From Nocardioides sp. LHD-245 (GTDB taxonomy: Bacteria; Actinomycetota; Actinomycetes; Propionibacteriales; Nocardioidaceae), in NCBI RefSeq assembly GCF_030929495.1, contig NZ_JAVFWN010000019.1, forward strand, positions 55,238 to 119,237: a stretch of DNA of 64,000 nucleotides. Reading direction: 5' to 3'. Both the position numbers and the translations under genes were made by a program. Every line of letters starts with the position of its first letter. Within the stretch, counting starts at the first letter, position 1. Positions 37,546 through 46,037 of this stretch are shown piece by piece. Under the pieces are notes generated by a model that was not told the DNA's origin, made no database searches, and saw only the letters and a list, made by a program, of their open reading frames with translations.

Positions 37546-38553
37546 TCACGTGAACCGGTGGAACCAGCGGCCGAGGTCGGCGGCGATCCCGGGGCACGTG
37601 AGGTTCTGGTCGCGCTGCTGCTCGACCCACTGTCCCATCACGGCGGGGCCGCCCTGGATGGACCAGTCGGGGCCGCACCGGTTCAGGGCCTCGGCCCGCG
37701 AGGTCTGACCCGCGGCCCGCCATTCCGGCACCCCACCGAGGCTGAGGTCGCCCACCACGCGGCGGTAGAGCGCGGGCGTGGAGTAGACGCCGATGGCGAA
37801 TCCGGCGTCTGTGTAGCCGCGGGCGACGCCCTCGATCACGGCCGCGTTGGCCTGCAGGTCGCTGCTCCAGTCGAACTTCGGGACCGGCTCGATGTCGATC
37901 CACACGATCGGGCTGAGCAGCCCGACCTGGCCCATGGTGCCGATGTTGTAGCGCGCCTGCTGGTAGCCGACATTGCGCAGCCGGCCGAGCCGGTCACTCG
38001 CGTCGAAGGGCCCGTCGGCGCCGTACTCCTCGAGCGTCGCGGGGCTGGGGTAGCTCGACACGGCGTAGACCGCGACCAGCACGTCGTTGTCCTTGACCCA
38101 CGCCACCTGGTCGGCCAGGCACGGGTTGGGCGTGAAGCCGGGGCCGTTCGTGAGCCCCAGGACGACGTACTCCGCCTCGGGCAGTGGCATCGGCATCCCG
38201 AGGCCCTGCTTCTCCGGGATGCCCGTGCCCGGTGGGCACTGCGGCCAGCTCACGTCGCCACCGAGGACCTCGCCGTCGCGCGGGGCGATGTCGCTGGTCG
38301 GCTTGCCGCCCTGGCGGGCGGCCTCCTCGGCCAGCTTGGCCAGGTCGCTCGCGTCGGCACCCGGGTCACCGGCGTCGCCGGCCGCCGCCCCCTCGTCGGC
38401 GGAGTCGGTCACCGTCGGCGCACTGGACGGCGGGCGCGGCGGCGCGGCGGACGGCGAGGACCCGCCGCACGCCGACAGCACGGCGGTCGCCAGCGCCAGG
38501 ACGGCGCACCCGAGGCCGGCCCGGCGTACGGCGTCCCCCATGACGCCGGCCAT
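37546..38553 (-). CDS. Lipoprotein with glycoside hydrolase-like (GH25/DUF1906-type) domain
   Basis: The 335-residue precursor has a lipobox LSAC (Cys29), a Pro/Ser/Ala/Asp-rich linker to about residue 90, and a TIM-barrel-like domain: GGDVSWPQCPPG, VLGLTNGPGFTPNPC, and IVWIDIEPVPKFDW, where the DxE of WIDIEP is the kind of acidic pair used by GH25-type muramidases. Whether it is active is unknown. It starts four bases after the thrS stop. Confidence 0.72.
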   Translation of the reverse strand: MAGVMGDAVRRAGLGCAVLALATAVLSACGGSSPSAAPPRPPSSAPTVTDSADEGAAAGDAGDPGADASDLAKLAEEAARQGGKPTSDIAPRDGEVLGGDVSWPQCPPGTGIPEKQGLGMPMPLPEAEYVVLGLTNGPGFTPNPCLADQVAWVKDNDVLVAVYAVSSYPSPATLEEYGADGPFDASDRLGRLRNVGYQQARYNIGTMGQVGLLSPIVWIDIEPVPKFDWSSDLQANAAVIEGVARGYTDAGFAIGVYSTPALYRRVVGDLSLGGVPEWRAAGQTSRAEALNRCGPDWSIQGGPAVMGQWVEQQRDQNLTCPGIAADLGRWFHRFT

Positions 38554-38556
38554 CGC

Positions 38557-40539
38557 TCAGACCTGCTCGCGTGCGTCGACCGCGGCAACGACCCGGGCGA
38601 CCGCCTCGGCGATCGGCACGCCGTTGTCCTGGCGCCCGTCGCGGTAGCGGAAGCTCACCGCCCCGGCCTCGACGTCCTGGTCGCCGACGATCACCATGAA
38701 GGGGACCTTCTGCAGCTGGGCGTTGCGGATCTTCTTCTGCATCCGGTCGTCGGAGTCGTCGACCTCGACCCGGATCCCGTGCCTGCGCAGCTCGGCGGCC
38801 ACCTCGTAGAGGTAGTCGACGTGCCGCTCGGCGACCGGGATGCCCTGCACCTGGACCGGGGCCAGCCACGGGGGGAAGGCGCCGGCGTAGTGCTCGACGA
38901 GGACCCCGAGGAAGCGCTCGATCGAGCCGAACTTGGCCGAGTGGATCATCACGGGCTGCTGCTTGGTGCCGTCGGAGGCGGTGTACTCCAGACCGAAGCC
39001 CGCGGGCTGGTTGAAGTCGTACTGGACGGTGCCCATCTGCCAGGTGCGACCGATCGCGTCCTTGGCCTGAACGGAGATCTTGGGGCCGTAGAACGCCGCC
39101 CCGCCCGGGTCGGGCACGAGGTCGAGCCCGGACTCGGTGGCGACCTGCTCGAGGACCGCGGTCGCGACCGCCCAGTCCTCGTCGCTGCCGACGAACTTGT
39201 CCTTCTTGCTGTCGTCGCGCGTGGACAGCTCGAGGTAGAAGTCGTCGAGACCGAAGTCGCGCAGCACGCTGAGCACGAAGCTCAGCAGGTGCTTGACCTC
39301 GTCGGGCGCCTGCTCGGGGGTGCAGTAGGAGTGGGAGTCGTCCTGCGCGAAGCCACGGACCCGGGTGAGGCCGTGGATGACGCCCGACTTCTCGTAGCGG
39401 TAGACGCTGCCGAACTCGAACAGGCGCAGCGGCAACTCGCGGTAGGAGCGCCCCCGGGCGCTGAAGATCAGGTTGTGCATCGGGCAGTTCATCGCCTTCA
39501 GCTGGTAGTTCGCGCCCTCGAACTCCATCGGCGGGAACATCGTGTCGGCGTAGTACGGCAGGTGACCCGAGGTGTGGAAGACACCGTCCTTGGTGATGTG
39601 CGGTGTGCCGACGTACGAGAAGCCCTCCTCGATGTGCCGGCGGCGGACGTAGTCCTCCATCTCACGCTTGATCACGCCGCCCTTGGGGTGGAAGACGGGC
39701 AGGCCGGAGCCGATCTCGTCGGGGAAGCTGAACAGGTCGAGCTCGCGGCCGAGCCTGCGGTGGTCACGGCGCTCGGCCTCCTCGAGCCGGTGCAGGTGCT
39801 CCTCGAGCGCCTCCTTGCTCGGCCAGGCGGTGCCGTAGATCCGCTGGAGCTGCTTGTTCTTCTCGTCGCCGCGCCAGTACGCCGCCGCGCTCCGCATCAG
39901 CTTGAACGCGGGGATCCGCTTGGTGGTCGGCAGGTGCGGGCCCCGGCAGAGGTCCTTCCAGGCGACCTCGCCGTTGCGGTTGATGTTGTCGTAGATGGTC
40001 AGCTCGCCCGCTCCGACCTCGGCGGAGGCTCCCTCGGCGGCCTCGCCCACGTTGCCCTTGAGGCCGATCAGCTCGACCTTGTAGGGCTCGTCGGCCAGCT
40101 CGACCAGGGCGTCCTCGTCGGTGGTGACCCGGCGGTCGAAGCGCTGGTTCTCCTTGACGATCTTGCGCATCGCGGTCTCGAGCTTGACCAGGTCCTCGGG
40201 CACGAACGGGGTCTCGACGTCGAAGTCGTAGTAGAAGCCGTCCTGGATCGGCGGACCGATGCCGAGCTTCGCGTCCGGGAAGACCTGCTGCACGGCCTGG
40301 GCCAGCACGTGAGCGGTGGAGTGCCGCAGGATGTCGAGGCCGTCGGGGCTGTCGATCGCGACACCCTCGACCTCGTCGCCGTCGGCCAGCTCGTAGGAGA
40401 GGTCCTTGAGCTGTCCGGCCACGCGGGCAGCGATCACGTCCGCCTCGTCGCGGAAGAGCTCCCACGCCTTCGTGCCCGTGGTGACCGTCTGCTCCTGGCG
40501 TGCGTCAGGACTGAGTACGGCGACCTTGATGTCGGACAC
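38557..40539 (-). CDS. thrS: Threonine--tRNA ligase
   Basis: Charges tRNA-Thr. The 660-residue class II enzyme has an N-terminal TGS domain, the second additional (editing) domain with HSTAHVLAQAV, a zinc-binding core (MNCPMHNLIF, with the matching His residues in YCTPEQ and MIHSAKFGS regions), motif 2 around FEFGSVYRYEKSGVIHGLTRVRGFAQDDSHSY, and the anticodon-binding domain at the C-terminus. GTG at 40539 with GGGAG upstream. About 150 bases of shared promoter space separate it from the divergent dps. Confidence 0.95.
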   Translation of the reverse strand: MSDIKVAVLSPDARQEQTVTTGTKAWELFRDEADVIAARVAGQLKDLSYELADGDEVEGVAIDSPDGLDILRHSTAHVLAQAVQQVFPDAKLGIGPPIQDGFYYDFDVETPFVPEDLVKLETAMRKIVKENQRFDRRVTTDEDALVELADEPYKVELIGLKGNVGEAAEGASAEVGAGELTIYDNINRNGEVAWKDLCRGPHLPTTKRIPAFKLMRSAAAYWRGDEKNKQLQRIYGTAWPSKEALEEHLHRLEEAERRDHRRLGRELDLFSFPDEIGSGLPVFHPKGGVIKREMEDYVRRRHIEEGFSYVGTPHITKDGVFHTSGHLPYYADTMFPPMEFEGANYQLKAMNCPMHNLIFSARGRSYRELPLRLFEFGSVYRYEKSGVIHGLTRVRGFAQDDSHSYCTPEQAPDEVKHLLSFVLSVLRDFGLDDFYLELSTRDDSKKDKFVGSDEDWAVATAVLEQVATESGLDLVPDPGGAAFYGPKISVQAKDAIGRTWQMGTVQYDFNQPAGFGLEYTASDGTKQQPVMIHSAKFGSIERFLGVLVEHYAGAFPPWLAPVQVQGIPVAERHVDYLYEVAAELRRHGIRVEVDDSDDRMQKKIRNAQLQKVPFMVIVGDQDVEAGAVSFRYRDGRQDNGVPIAEAVARVVAAVDAREQV

Positions 40540-40687
40540 GGAGGTGCTCCCTCGGGTGGTTCGTGGCGGCGGCGCGACCGGTCGGCGCACCGGGTCCGAT
40601 CGTACCGAGCGGACCGCACCCGCCGCGCGGCAGTTGCCAGACGCGGCTCACCCGTGTGAACCCGCCGCGGCGGCGTACTGAACGAGC

Positions 40688-41239
40688 ATGGCCCACAACC
40701 AGACCCTGCACTTCACCACGCCCGGACTCGACGAGAAGGCGGCCGGACGCGTCGTCGAGCTGCTCCAGAGCCGCCTCGACGCCTGCACCGACCTGCACCT
40801 GACGCTCAAGCACGTGCACTGGAACGTCGTCGGACCGCACTTCATCGCCGTCCACGAGATGCTCGACCCCCAGGTCGACACGGTCCGTGGCTTCGCCGAC
40901 GCCCTCGCCGAGCGCATCGCGACCCTCGGCGGGTCTCCCCAGGGCACGCCCGGCGCACTCGTCGAGCGACGGCCCTGGGACGACTACGCAATCGGGCGCG
41001 CCACGACCCAGCAGCACCTGGCTGCCCTCGACGTCGTCTACCAGGGAGTGATCTCGACCTACCGCGACGGCATCAAGGAGCTCGACGACCTCGACCTGGT
41101 CACCCAGGACATGTTCATCGCCCAGACCGAGCAGCTGGAGCTCTTCCACTGGTTCATCCGGGCCCATCTCGAGGACACCGGCGGCCGGCTCAGCACGGCC
41201 GGCGACGTCACCGAGGAGGACGCCGCCGCGGACGCCTGA
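40688..41239 (+). CDS. dps: Dps family DNA-protection ferritin
   Basis: Dps dodecamers oxidise and store iron and protect DNA in stress and stationary phase. The 183-residue protein has the inter-subunit ferroxidase ligands in LKHVHWNVVGPHFIAVHEMLDPQVD and DALAERI, and a four-helix ferritin-like layout with a short acidic tail. ATG at 40688. It is divergent from thrS and convergent with the excalibur gene. Confidence 0.92.
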   Translation: MAHNQTLHFTTPGLDEKAAGRVVELLQSRLDACTDLHLTLKHVHWNVVGPHFIAVHEMLDPQVDTVRGFADALAERIATLGGSPQGTPGALVERRPWDDYAIGRATTQQHLAALDVVYQGVISTYRDGIKELDDLDLVTQDMFIAQTEQLELFHWFIRAHLEDTGGRLSTAGDVTEEDAAADA

Positions 41240-41251
41240 GCGCGCTCAGGC
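41234..41251. terminator. Palindrome spanning both stop codons of the convergent dps and excalibur genes
   Basis: GCCTGAGCGCGCTCAGGC is a perfect 18 bp palindrome containing the dps TGA (41237-41239) and the reverse-strand TGA of the excalibur gene (41246-41248). Only six bases separate the genes, so it is a candidate compact bidirectional terminator, although it lacks a T tract. Confidence 0.45.
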
Positions 41252-41521
41252 CTTCTCGCAGGCGATGCCGTCCTTGTCGCGGTCGCTCTTCGCGTTGGCC
41301 TTGTAGAGCTTGGCGTTGCGCGTGAAGTTGGTGACCTTGGTTCCCGACGTCTTGTCGACCGCGCCGGGCTTGCCGACGCCGTGCGGGTAGACCTTGTTGA
41401 GCGCCGTGCAGTTCCGGTAGGTCTTCGGTGCGGCCGCGTCCGCCGGTGAGGCGAGCGCGAGCGAGGTGGGCGCCATCAGGGCGACGGCGGCGAGGACAGC
41501 GGCGATACGACGACTCTTCAC
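41246..41521 (-). CDS. Secreted excalibur calcium-binding domain protein
   Basis: The 91-residue precursor has a signal peptide (cleavage near ADA-A, residue 31) and one excalibur domain: YRNCTALNKVYPHGVG and the EF-hand-like Ca2+ loop DRDKDGIACE, with its Cys pair. Such small proteins are exported and common in actinobacteria; the role is unknown. The start is GTG at 41521, 86 bases from the divergent methyltransferase gene. Confidence 0.88.
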   Translation of the reverse strand: MKSRRIAAVLAAVALMAPTSLALASPADAAAPKTYRNCTALNKVYPHGVGKPGAVDKTSGTKVTNFTRNAKLYKANAKSDRDKDGIACEKA

Positions 41522-41607
41522 GGCGCCGCAGCCTAGGTCGCCCCCGCCCGGTCTGTCCGGCGAATGCGGGAGGTCGCGCGTCCGGGCGGCCGCCGTACCC
41601 TCGTCGC

Positions 41608-42234
41608 ATGCGGTTCTGGGACGACCGGGTCGTGCCGGTCATGGTCGACAAGATGCTCTCCACCGGCCCCGTGCACAAGGAGCGCCGGGCCGTGTGCGCG
41701 GGCCTGTCCGGCCGGGTGCTCGAGGTCGGCTTCGGGTCCGGGCTCAACATCACCCACTACCCGGCGGGCGTCGGCGAGGTCGCCGCGGTGGAGCCCTCCG
41801 ACCGCGGCTGGGAGATGTCGCGCGGGCGTCGGGACAGCGCGCCGATCCCGGTCGCCCGGATCGGGCTGGACGGCCAGGACATCGCCGCCGACGACCACGC
41901 CTTCGACCACGCGCTCATCACCTTCTCCCTGTGCACGATCCCGGACCCGGCACGCGCCCTGCGCGAGGTACGCCGCCTGGTGCGGCCCGGCGGCACCCTC
42001 GCCTTCCTCGAGCACGGCCTCTCCCCCGACGCGCGGATCGCCCGCTGGCAGCGGCGTCTCGACCCGATCGAGAAGCGTGTGGCCGGCGGCTGCCACCTGA
42101 CCCGCGACGTGCCGAGCCTGCTCGGCGACGCCGGGCTCGACATCGCGACGCTGGAGACGAAGTACCTGCCCGGGCCGGCGGTCATGCGCCCCTGGGGCTA
42201 TCTCTACCGCGGCACCGCGACGACGCCCTCCTGA
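41608..42234 (+). CDS. Class I SAM-dependent methyltransferase
   Basis: The 208-residue protein has SAM motif I VLEVGFGSGLNITHYP, an acidic motif II (AAVEPSD), motif IV region FDHALITFSLCTIPDPARALREV and RPGGTLAFLEHG. This pattern matches the Methyltransf_11/UbiE-like group. The substrate is unknown. Start ATG at 41608; longer frames upstream lack methyltransferase-like sequence. A hairpin follows the stop. Confidence 0.88.
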   Translation: MRFWDDRVVPVMVDKMLSTGPVHKERRAVCAGLSGRVLEVGFGSGLNITHYPAGVGEVAAVEPSDRGWEMSRGRRDSAPIPVARIGLDGQDIAADDHAFDHALITFSLCTIPDPARALREVRRLVRPGGTLAFLEHGLSPDARIARWQRRLDPIEKRVAGGCHLTRDVPSLLGDAGLDIATLETKYLPGPAVMRPWGYLYRGTATTPS

Positions 42235-42252
42235 GCGCATCGCCCCGACGCG

Positions 42253-42291
42253 AGACAGCCCCCGATCCGCTTCCGCGGGCGGGGGCTGTCT
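42253..42291. terminator. Bidirectional hairpin between the methyltransferase gene and tRNA-Val
   Basis: A perfect 12 bp stem (AGACAGCCCCCG at 42253-42264 with its complement at 42280-42291) lies between two 3' ends that face each other. It can serve both the plus-strand methyltransferase and the minus-strand tRNA. Confidence 0.65.
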
Positions 42292-42299
42292 GTTCCCGG

Positions 42300-42371
42300 T
42301 GGGCGATACTGGGTTCGAACCAGTGACCTCTTCGGTGTGAACGAAGCGCGCTACCACTGCGCCAATCGCCC
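42300..42371 (-). tRNA. tRNA-Val (CAC)
   Basis: The minus strand folds as a standard 72-base cloverleaf: acceptor stem GGGCGAT with ATCGCCC, T-loop GGTTCGAACCC, anticodon stem CTTCG/CGAAG around loop TTCACAC, so the anticodon is CAC (valine, GTG). Discriminator A; CCA is not encoded. It closely resembles the tRNA-Val(GAC) at 47202. Confidence 0.95.
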
Positions 42372-42442
42372 GGAGCGGAACCGAGAGGAACCGCGGTCGG
42401 AGACTCTAACGCATCCCCCGACCGCGGTTCGCATCGGGACCC

Positions 42443-44275
42443 TCAGCCGAGGTGGTGCACCTCCTGCAGGCGGTGCACCGGGGTGTCGATGCCGACGTGC
42501 CGGGCCTTGAGCTGCAGGGCCAGGTAGAGCGAGTAGTGCCGCGACTGGTGCAGGTTGCCGCCGTGGAACCAGAGGTTCTCCTGCTGGGTCGGCTTCCACA
42601 TGTTGCGCTGCTCGCCCTCCCACGGGCCGGGGTCCTTGGTCGTGTCGGAGCCCAGGCCCCACACCTTGCCGACCCGGTCCGCGACCTCCTGGCTGATCAG
42701 GTCGGCGGCCCAGCCGTTCATCGAGCCGTAGCCGGTGGCGTAGACGACGAGGTCGGCGGGCAGCTCGGTCCCGTCCGCCAGTACGACGGCCGACTCGGTC
42801 AACCGCGCCACCTGGCCGTGCGCCAGCTTCACGTCGCCGTTGGCCACCAGCTCCGCGGCGCCCACGTCGATGTAGTAGCCCGAGCCGCGGCGCAGGTACT
42901 TCATGAACAGGCCCGAGCCGTCGTCACCCCAGTCGAGGTCGAAGCCGGCGGCGCTCATCCGGTCGTAGAAGTCCTGGTCGCGCTCGCGCATCTTGTCGTA
43001 CAGCGGGATCTGGAACTCGTGCATGATCTTGTACGGCAGCGAGGCGAAGACCAGGTCGGCCTTCTCGGTGGTCATCCCGGCGTCGAGCGCCCGCTCGGAG
43101 TAGAGGTCGCCGAGACCGATGTCCATCAGGGTGTCGCTCTTGACGATGTGCGTCGACGAGCGCTGCACCATCGTCACGTCGGCACCGGTTTCCCACAGCG
43201 CGCCGCAGATGTCGAACGCGGAGTTGTTGCTGCCGATGACCGCGACCTTCTTGCCGGCGTACGCGTCCGGGCCGGGGTGCTGCGAGGAGTGGTGCTGCTC
43301 GCCCTGGAAGACGTCGGCGCCCGGGTAGGACGGCACGTTGGGCTTGCCCGACATGCCGGTCGCCATCACCAGGTGCGTGGGTTTGAGGACGAGGGGCTTG
43401 CCCTCGCGCTCGAGGTGGACGGTCCACTCCCCGGTGCTCTCGTCGTACGCGGCGGACGTTGCCACCGTGTTCGACCAGTACGGCACCTCCATCACCCGGG
43501 TGTAGAACTCGAGCCAGTCGCCGACCTTGTCCTTGGGCGCGAAGACCGGCCAGTTGTCGGGGAACTTGAGGTACGGCAGGTGGTCGTACCAGACCGGGTC
43601 GTGCAGGCACAGCGACTTGTAGCGGTTGCGCCATTGGTCACCGGGGCGCGGATGCTTGTCGATCACGAGGGCGGGTACGCCGAGCTGGCGCAGCCGCGCG
43701 CCGAGCGCGATGCCGCCCTGGCCGCCGCCGACGACCAGGACGTAGGGCTGGGTGTCGACGCCGAGCGCGGCGTCCTCGGCCTGCCGCTTCTCCAGCCAGG
43801 TCACCCGCTCCCGGGTCGCGCCGTGCTCGGCACCCATCGGTCGCCGTACGCCCTTGGGCTCCTCGTGTCCCTTGATCTCGTAGAGGGTGGTGAGGAAGGT
43901 CCACGCCTTCGGGCCGTCCTCGTCGATCACCCGGACCAGTCCACGGCCGCGGCCCACGGAGGTCTCGAACTCGAACCACGCCGTGGTGACGCCGTCGGCG
44001 GTGTCGGCGGGCTCGGTGAGCCGGAAGCCGCGCGGGTCGACACGATCGAGCGTGCTCGTGAGCAGGTCGGCGACCCCGGCGGGGTCCTCGACGGTGGTGA
44101 GGTTCCAGGAGAAGGCGATCAGGTCGCGCCAGAAGCTGGTCGCGGCGAAGAGGCCGGCGGCCCGGTCGACGTCGCGGGCGGTCAGGGCGTTCTCGAAGGC
44201 GGCGAACCAGGCGGTCGCCGGGTCGGAGCTGTCGGTGGCGGCCGCGGTGACGGGCCGGTCGTCGAGTTGGGTCAT
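42443..44275 (-). CDS. Flavin-containing monooxygenase (NAD(P)/FAD-dependent), with N-terminal NTF2-like region
   Basis: The 610 residues start with a SnoaL/NTF2-like region (about 20-130), then an FAD-binding Rossmann motif VLVVGGGQGGIALGARL (residues 183-188 GGGQGG), and a second dinucleotide motif VAVIGSNNSAFDICGALW for NADPH, as in FMO and Baeyer-Villiger enzymes. The substrate is unknown. It is divergent from a GAF-domain regulator, with a 93 bp gap that holds a phased GTTGCA repeat, so control by that regulator is likely. Confidence 0.85.
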   Translation of the reverse strand: MTQLDDRPVTAAATDSSDPATAWFAAFENALTARDVDRAAGLFAATSFWRDLIAFSWNLTTVEDPAGVADLLTSTLDRVDPRGFRLTEPADTADGVTTAWFEFETSVGRGRGLVRVIDEDGPKAWTFLTTLYEIKGHEEPKGVRRPMGAEHGATRERVTWLEKRQAEDAALGVDTQPYVLVVGGGQGGIALGARLRQLGVPALVIDKHPRPGDQWRNRYKSLCLHDPVWYDHLPYLKFPDNWPVFAPKDKVGDWLEFYTRVMEVPYWSNTVATSAAYDESTGEWTVHLEREGKPLVLKPTHLVMATGMSGKPNVPSYPGADVFQGEQHHSSQHPGPDAYAGKKVAVIGSNNSAFDICGALWETGADVTMVQRSSTHIVKSDTLMDIGLGDLYSERALDAGMTTEKADLVFASLPYKIMHEFQIPLYDKMRERDQDFYDRMSAAGFDLDWGDDGSGLFMKYLRRGSGYYIDVGAAELVANGDVKLAHGQVARLTESAVVLADGTELPADLVVYATGYGSMNGWAADLISQEVADRVGKVWGLGSDTTKDPGPWEGEQRNMWKPTQQENLWFHGGNLHQSRHYSLYLALQLKARHVGIDTPVHRLQEVHHLG

Positions 44276-44314
44276 GCCGAGAAGTCGACCTCCGGACCGC
44301 CACTGCCGGGAACC

Positions 44315-44330
44315 GTTGCACGTTGTTGCA
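44315..44330. promoter_or_regulatory. Candidate operator: two GTTGCA repeats 10 bp apart
   Basis: GTTGCA occurs at 44315-44320 and 44325-44330, one helical turn apart, in the gap between the monooxygenase and the GAF regulator starts. The arrangement suits a regulator binding one face of the DNA. This is inferred from spacing only. Confidence 0.35.
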
Positions 44331-44368
44331 TGTGGCCCCGATCACATCGCACCGCCTACGGTGATGAC

Positions 44369-45544
44369 ATGGCCACGCACGACCTCGCGATGCGGGCCCG
44401 CGACCTGGTCCGGATCCACGACGCGGTGCTCTCCGGCTCCGCGCCGCCGGAGCGGCCGCGCGCGGTCGTGGCGCGCTCGTGGAGCCGCGTGATCAGCCTC
44501 GGCGTCGACCCCGACGGCCGCAACGGGCGCGACCCGCTCACGCCCGCCGACGTCGACGAGCGACGCCGTACCTCGCGCCTGGCGCTGGTCATCGACGAGA
44601 TCCGCGAGCTGCTGCTCTCGGCCGCCGACGCGTCGAACTACCTCGTCGTCGTGACCGACGCCGACGGCATCGTGCTGTGGCGCAGCGGCTCGCCCCGGGT
44701 GAAGCGCCAGGCCGACGGCCTCGGATTCACCGAGGGCGCCCTGTGGACCGAGGGTGCCGTCGGCACGAACGCCATCGGCACCGCCCTCGCGGAGGCGGCA
44801 CCGGTGCAGCTGTTCTCGGCCGAGCACTTCGAGAACGCCCAGGTGCCCTGGTACTGCACCGCCTCCCCCATCCACGACCCGATCGACGGCTCGCTGCTCG
44901 GGATCGTCGACGTCAGCGGCCCCGCACTGACCCTGCATCCGGCGATCGAGGCGCTGGTCACGGCGTCGGTCCGACTCGCCGAGGCGCGCCTGTGGCGCCA
45001 CCACGAGGAGCGTCTCGAGCAGTTGCGGCGTACGGCGGAGCCGCTGCTGTCCGGCGCCAACGGGCCACTGCTCGTGGTCGACGACCACGGCTGGGTCGCC
45101 GCGCACCAGGGTGTCGCCGTACGCGACCGGGTGGAGGCGCCGCAGGCCGATCGCGCGCTCGCCGTGCCCGGCCTGGGGCTGTGCCTGCCCGAGCGGCTCC
45201 GCGGCGGCTGGCTGATCCGCCCGTCGTCGGACCGGGTGCTCGCGGCCGTGCTCGACCTCGGGACGTCCCCGGCGACGCTCGAGGTGCGCGGGGGCGACGC
45301 GCCGTGGCGGGTGGCGCTGACGCCGCGGCACGCCGAGCTGCTGACCGCGATCGCGGCGGCCGGGCCGCGCGGCATGTCCGCCGGGCAGCTCAGCGCCGCG
45401 CTGTACGGCGACGGTGAGCGGCAGGTGACCGTCCGGGCCGAGATCTCCCGGCTACGCCGCGTGCTCGGCGCCCTGCTCGCCACCAACCCGTACCGGCTCG
45501 GCGACGGGGTGACGCTGACCGTCGTCGACCCGCTGACACGATGA
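44369..45544 (+). CDS. GAF-domain transcriptional regulator (AcoR-like, no AAA+ domain)
   Basis: The 391-residue protein has an AcoR-type N-terminus (DLVRIHDAVLSG...RPRAVVARSWSRVISLGVDP), a GAF sensory domain at about 80-210 (LVVVTDADGIVLW, EGAVGTNAIGTALAE, HDPIDGSLLGIVDVSG), and a C-terminal winged-helix region (LTPRHAELLTAIAAAGPRGMSAGQLSAALYG...VRAEISRLRRVLG). There is no sigma-54 ATPase module. It probably activates the divergent monooxygenase gene in response to a small molecule; this is inferred from orientation. Confidence 0.85.
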   Translation: MATHDLAMRARDLVRIHDAVLSGSAPPERPRAVVARSWSRVISLGVDPDGRNGRDPLTPADVDERRRTSRLALVIDEIRELLLSAADASNYLVVVTDADGIVLWRSGSPRVKRQADGLGFTEGALWTEGAVGTNAIGTALAEAAPVQLFSAEHFENAQVPWYCTASPIHDPIDGSLLGIVDVSGPALTLHPAIEALVTASVRLAEARLWRHHEERLEQLRRTAEPLLSGANGPLLVVDDHGWVAAHQGVAVRDRVEAPQADRALAVPGLGLCLPERLRGGWLIRPSSDRVLAAVLDLGTSPATLEVRGGDAPWRVALTPRHAELLTAIAAAGPRGMSAGQLSAALYGDGERQVTVRAEISRLRRVLGALLATNPYRLGDGVTLTVVDPLTR

Positions 45545-45548
45545 CCCG

Positions 45549-46034
45549 ATGACCCGAGACGTCCTGCTCGTCCTCGCGGCGGTGAGCACCGGCCTGTCCG
45601 CGGGCGTGTTCCTGCTCTACGCGCACACCGTCATGCCGGGGCTGCGCCGTACCGACGACCGCACCTTCGTCGGCGCGTTCCAGGCCTTGGATCGGGCGAT
45701 CATCAACCCGGTCTTCCTGCTCGGGAGCTTCTTCGGCGCACCGCTCCTGCTCGCCGTCGGCGCCGGGCTCAGTCTCTCCGGCCCGGAGCAGGACGCGCTC
45801 CCCTGGCTGCTCGCGGCTCTCGTCCTGCATCTCGTCGTCGTGGCGATCACCGTCGCCGTGCACCTGCCGCTCAACGACCGGCTCAAGGCCGCAGGAGATC
45901 CGGCGGCGATCGACGTGGCCGCGGCGCGGGCGGAGTTCTCGGAGGGCCGCTGGGTGCGCGCCAACCACATCCGTGTGGTGCTGGACGTCGCCGCCTTCGC
46001 GGCCGTGTGCGTCGCCCTCGTCGTGGGTCGCTGA
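45549..46034 (+). CDS. DUF1772 (anthrone oxygenase family) membrane protein
   Basis: The 161-residue protein has four predicted helices and the family pattern (SAGVFLLYAHTVMPGLRRTDDRTFVGAFQALDRAIINPVF, then HLPLNDRLKA and RWVRANHIRVVLDVAAF). It begins four bases after the GAF regulator stop, so the two are probably cotranscribed. The biochemical role of bacterial DUF1772 proteins is not established. Confidence 0.85.
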   Translation: MTRDVLLVLAAVSTGLSAGVFLLYAHTVMPGLRRTDDRTFVGAFQALDRAIINPVFLLGSFFGAPLLLAVGAGLSLSGPEQDALPWLLAALVLHLVVVAITVAVHLPLNDRLKAAGDPAAIDVAAARAEFSEGRWVRANHIRVVLDVAAFAAVCVALVVGR

Positions 46035-46037
46035 CGC

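Noticed and set aside
42300..42371. tRNA-Val(CAC) as a second attachment site of the element
   Set aside because: Its 3' end differs from the att core in the T-loop (TTCGAA against TTCAAA), lacks CCA and no flanking repeat or integrase is nearby.
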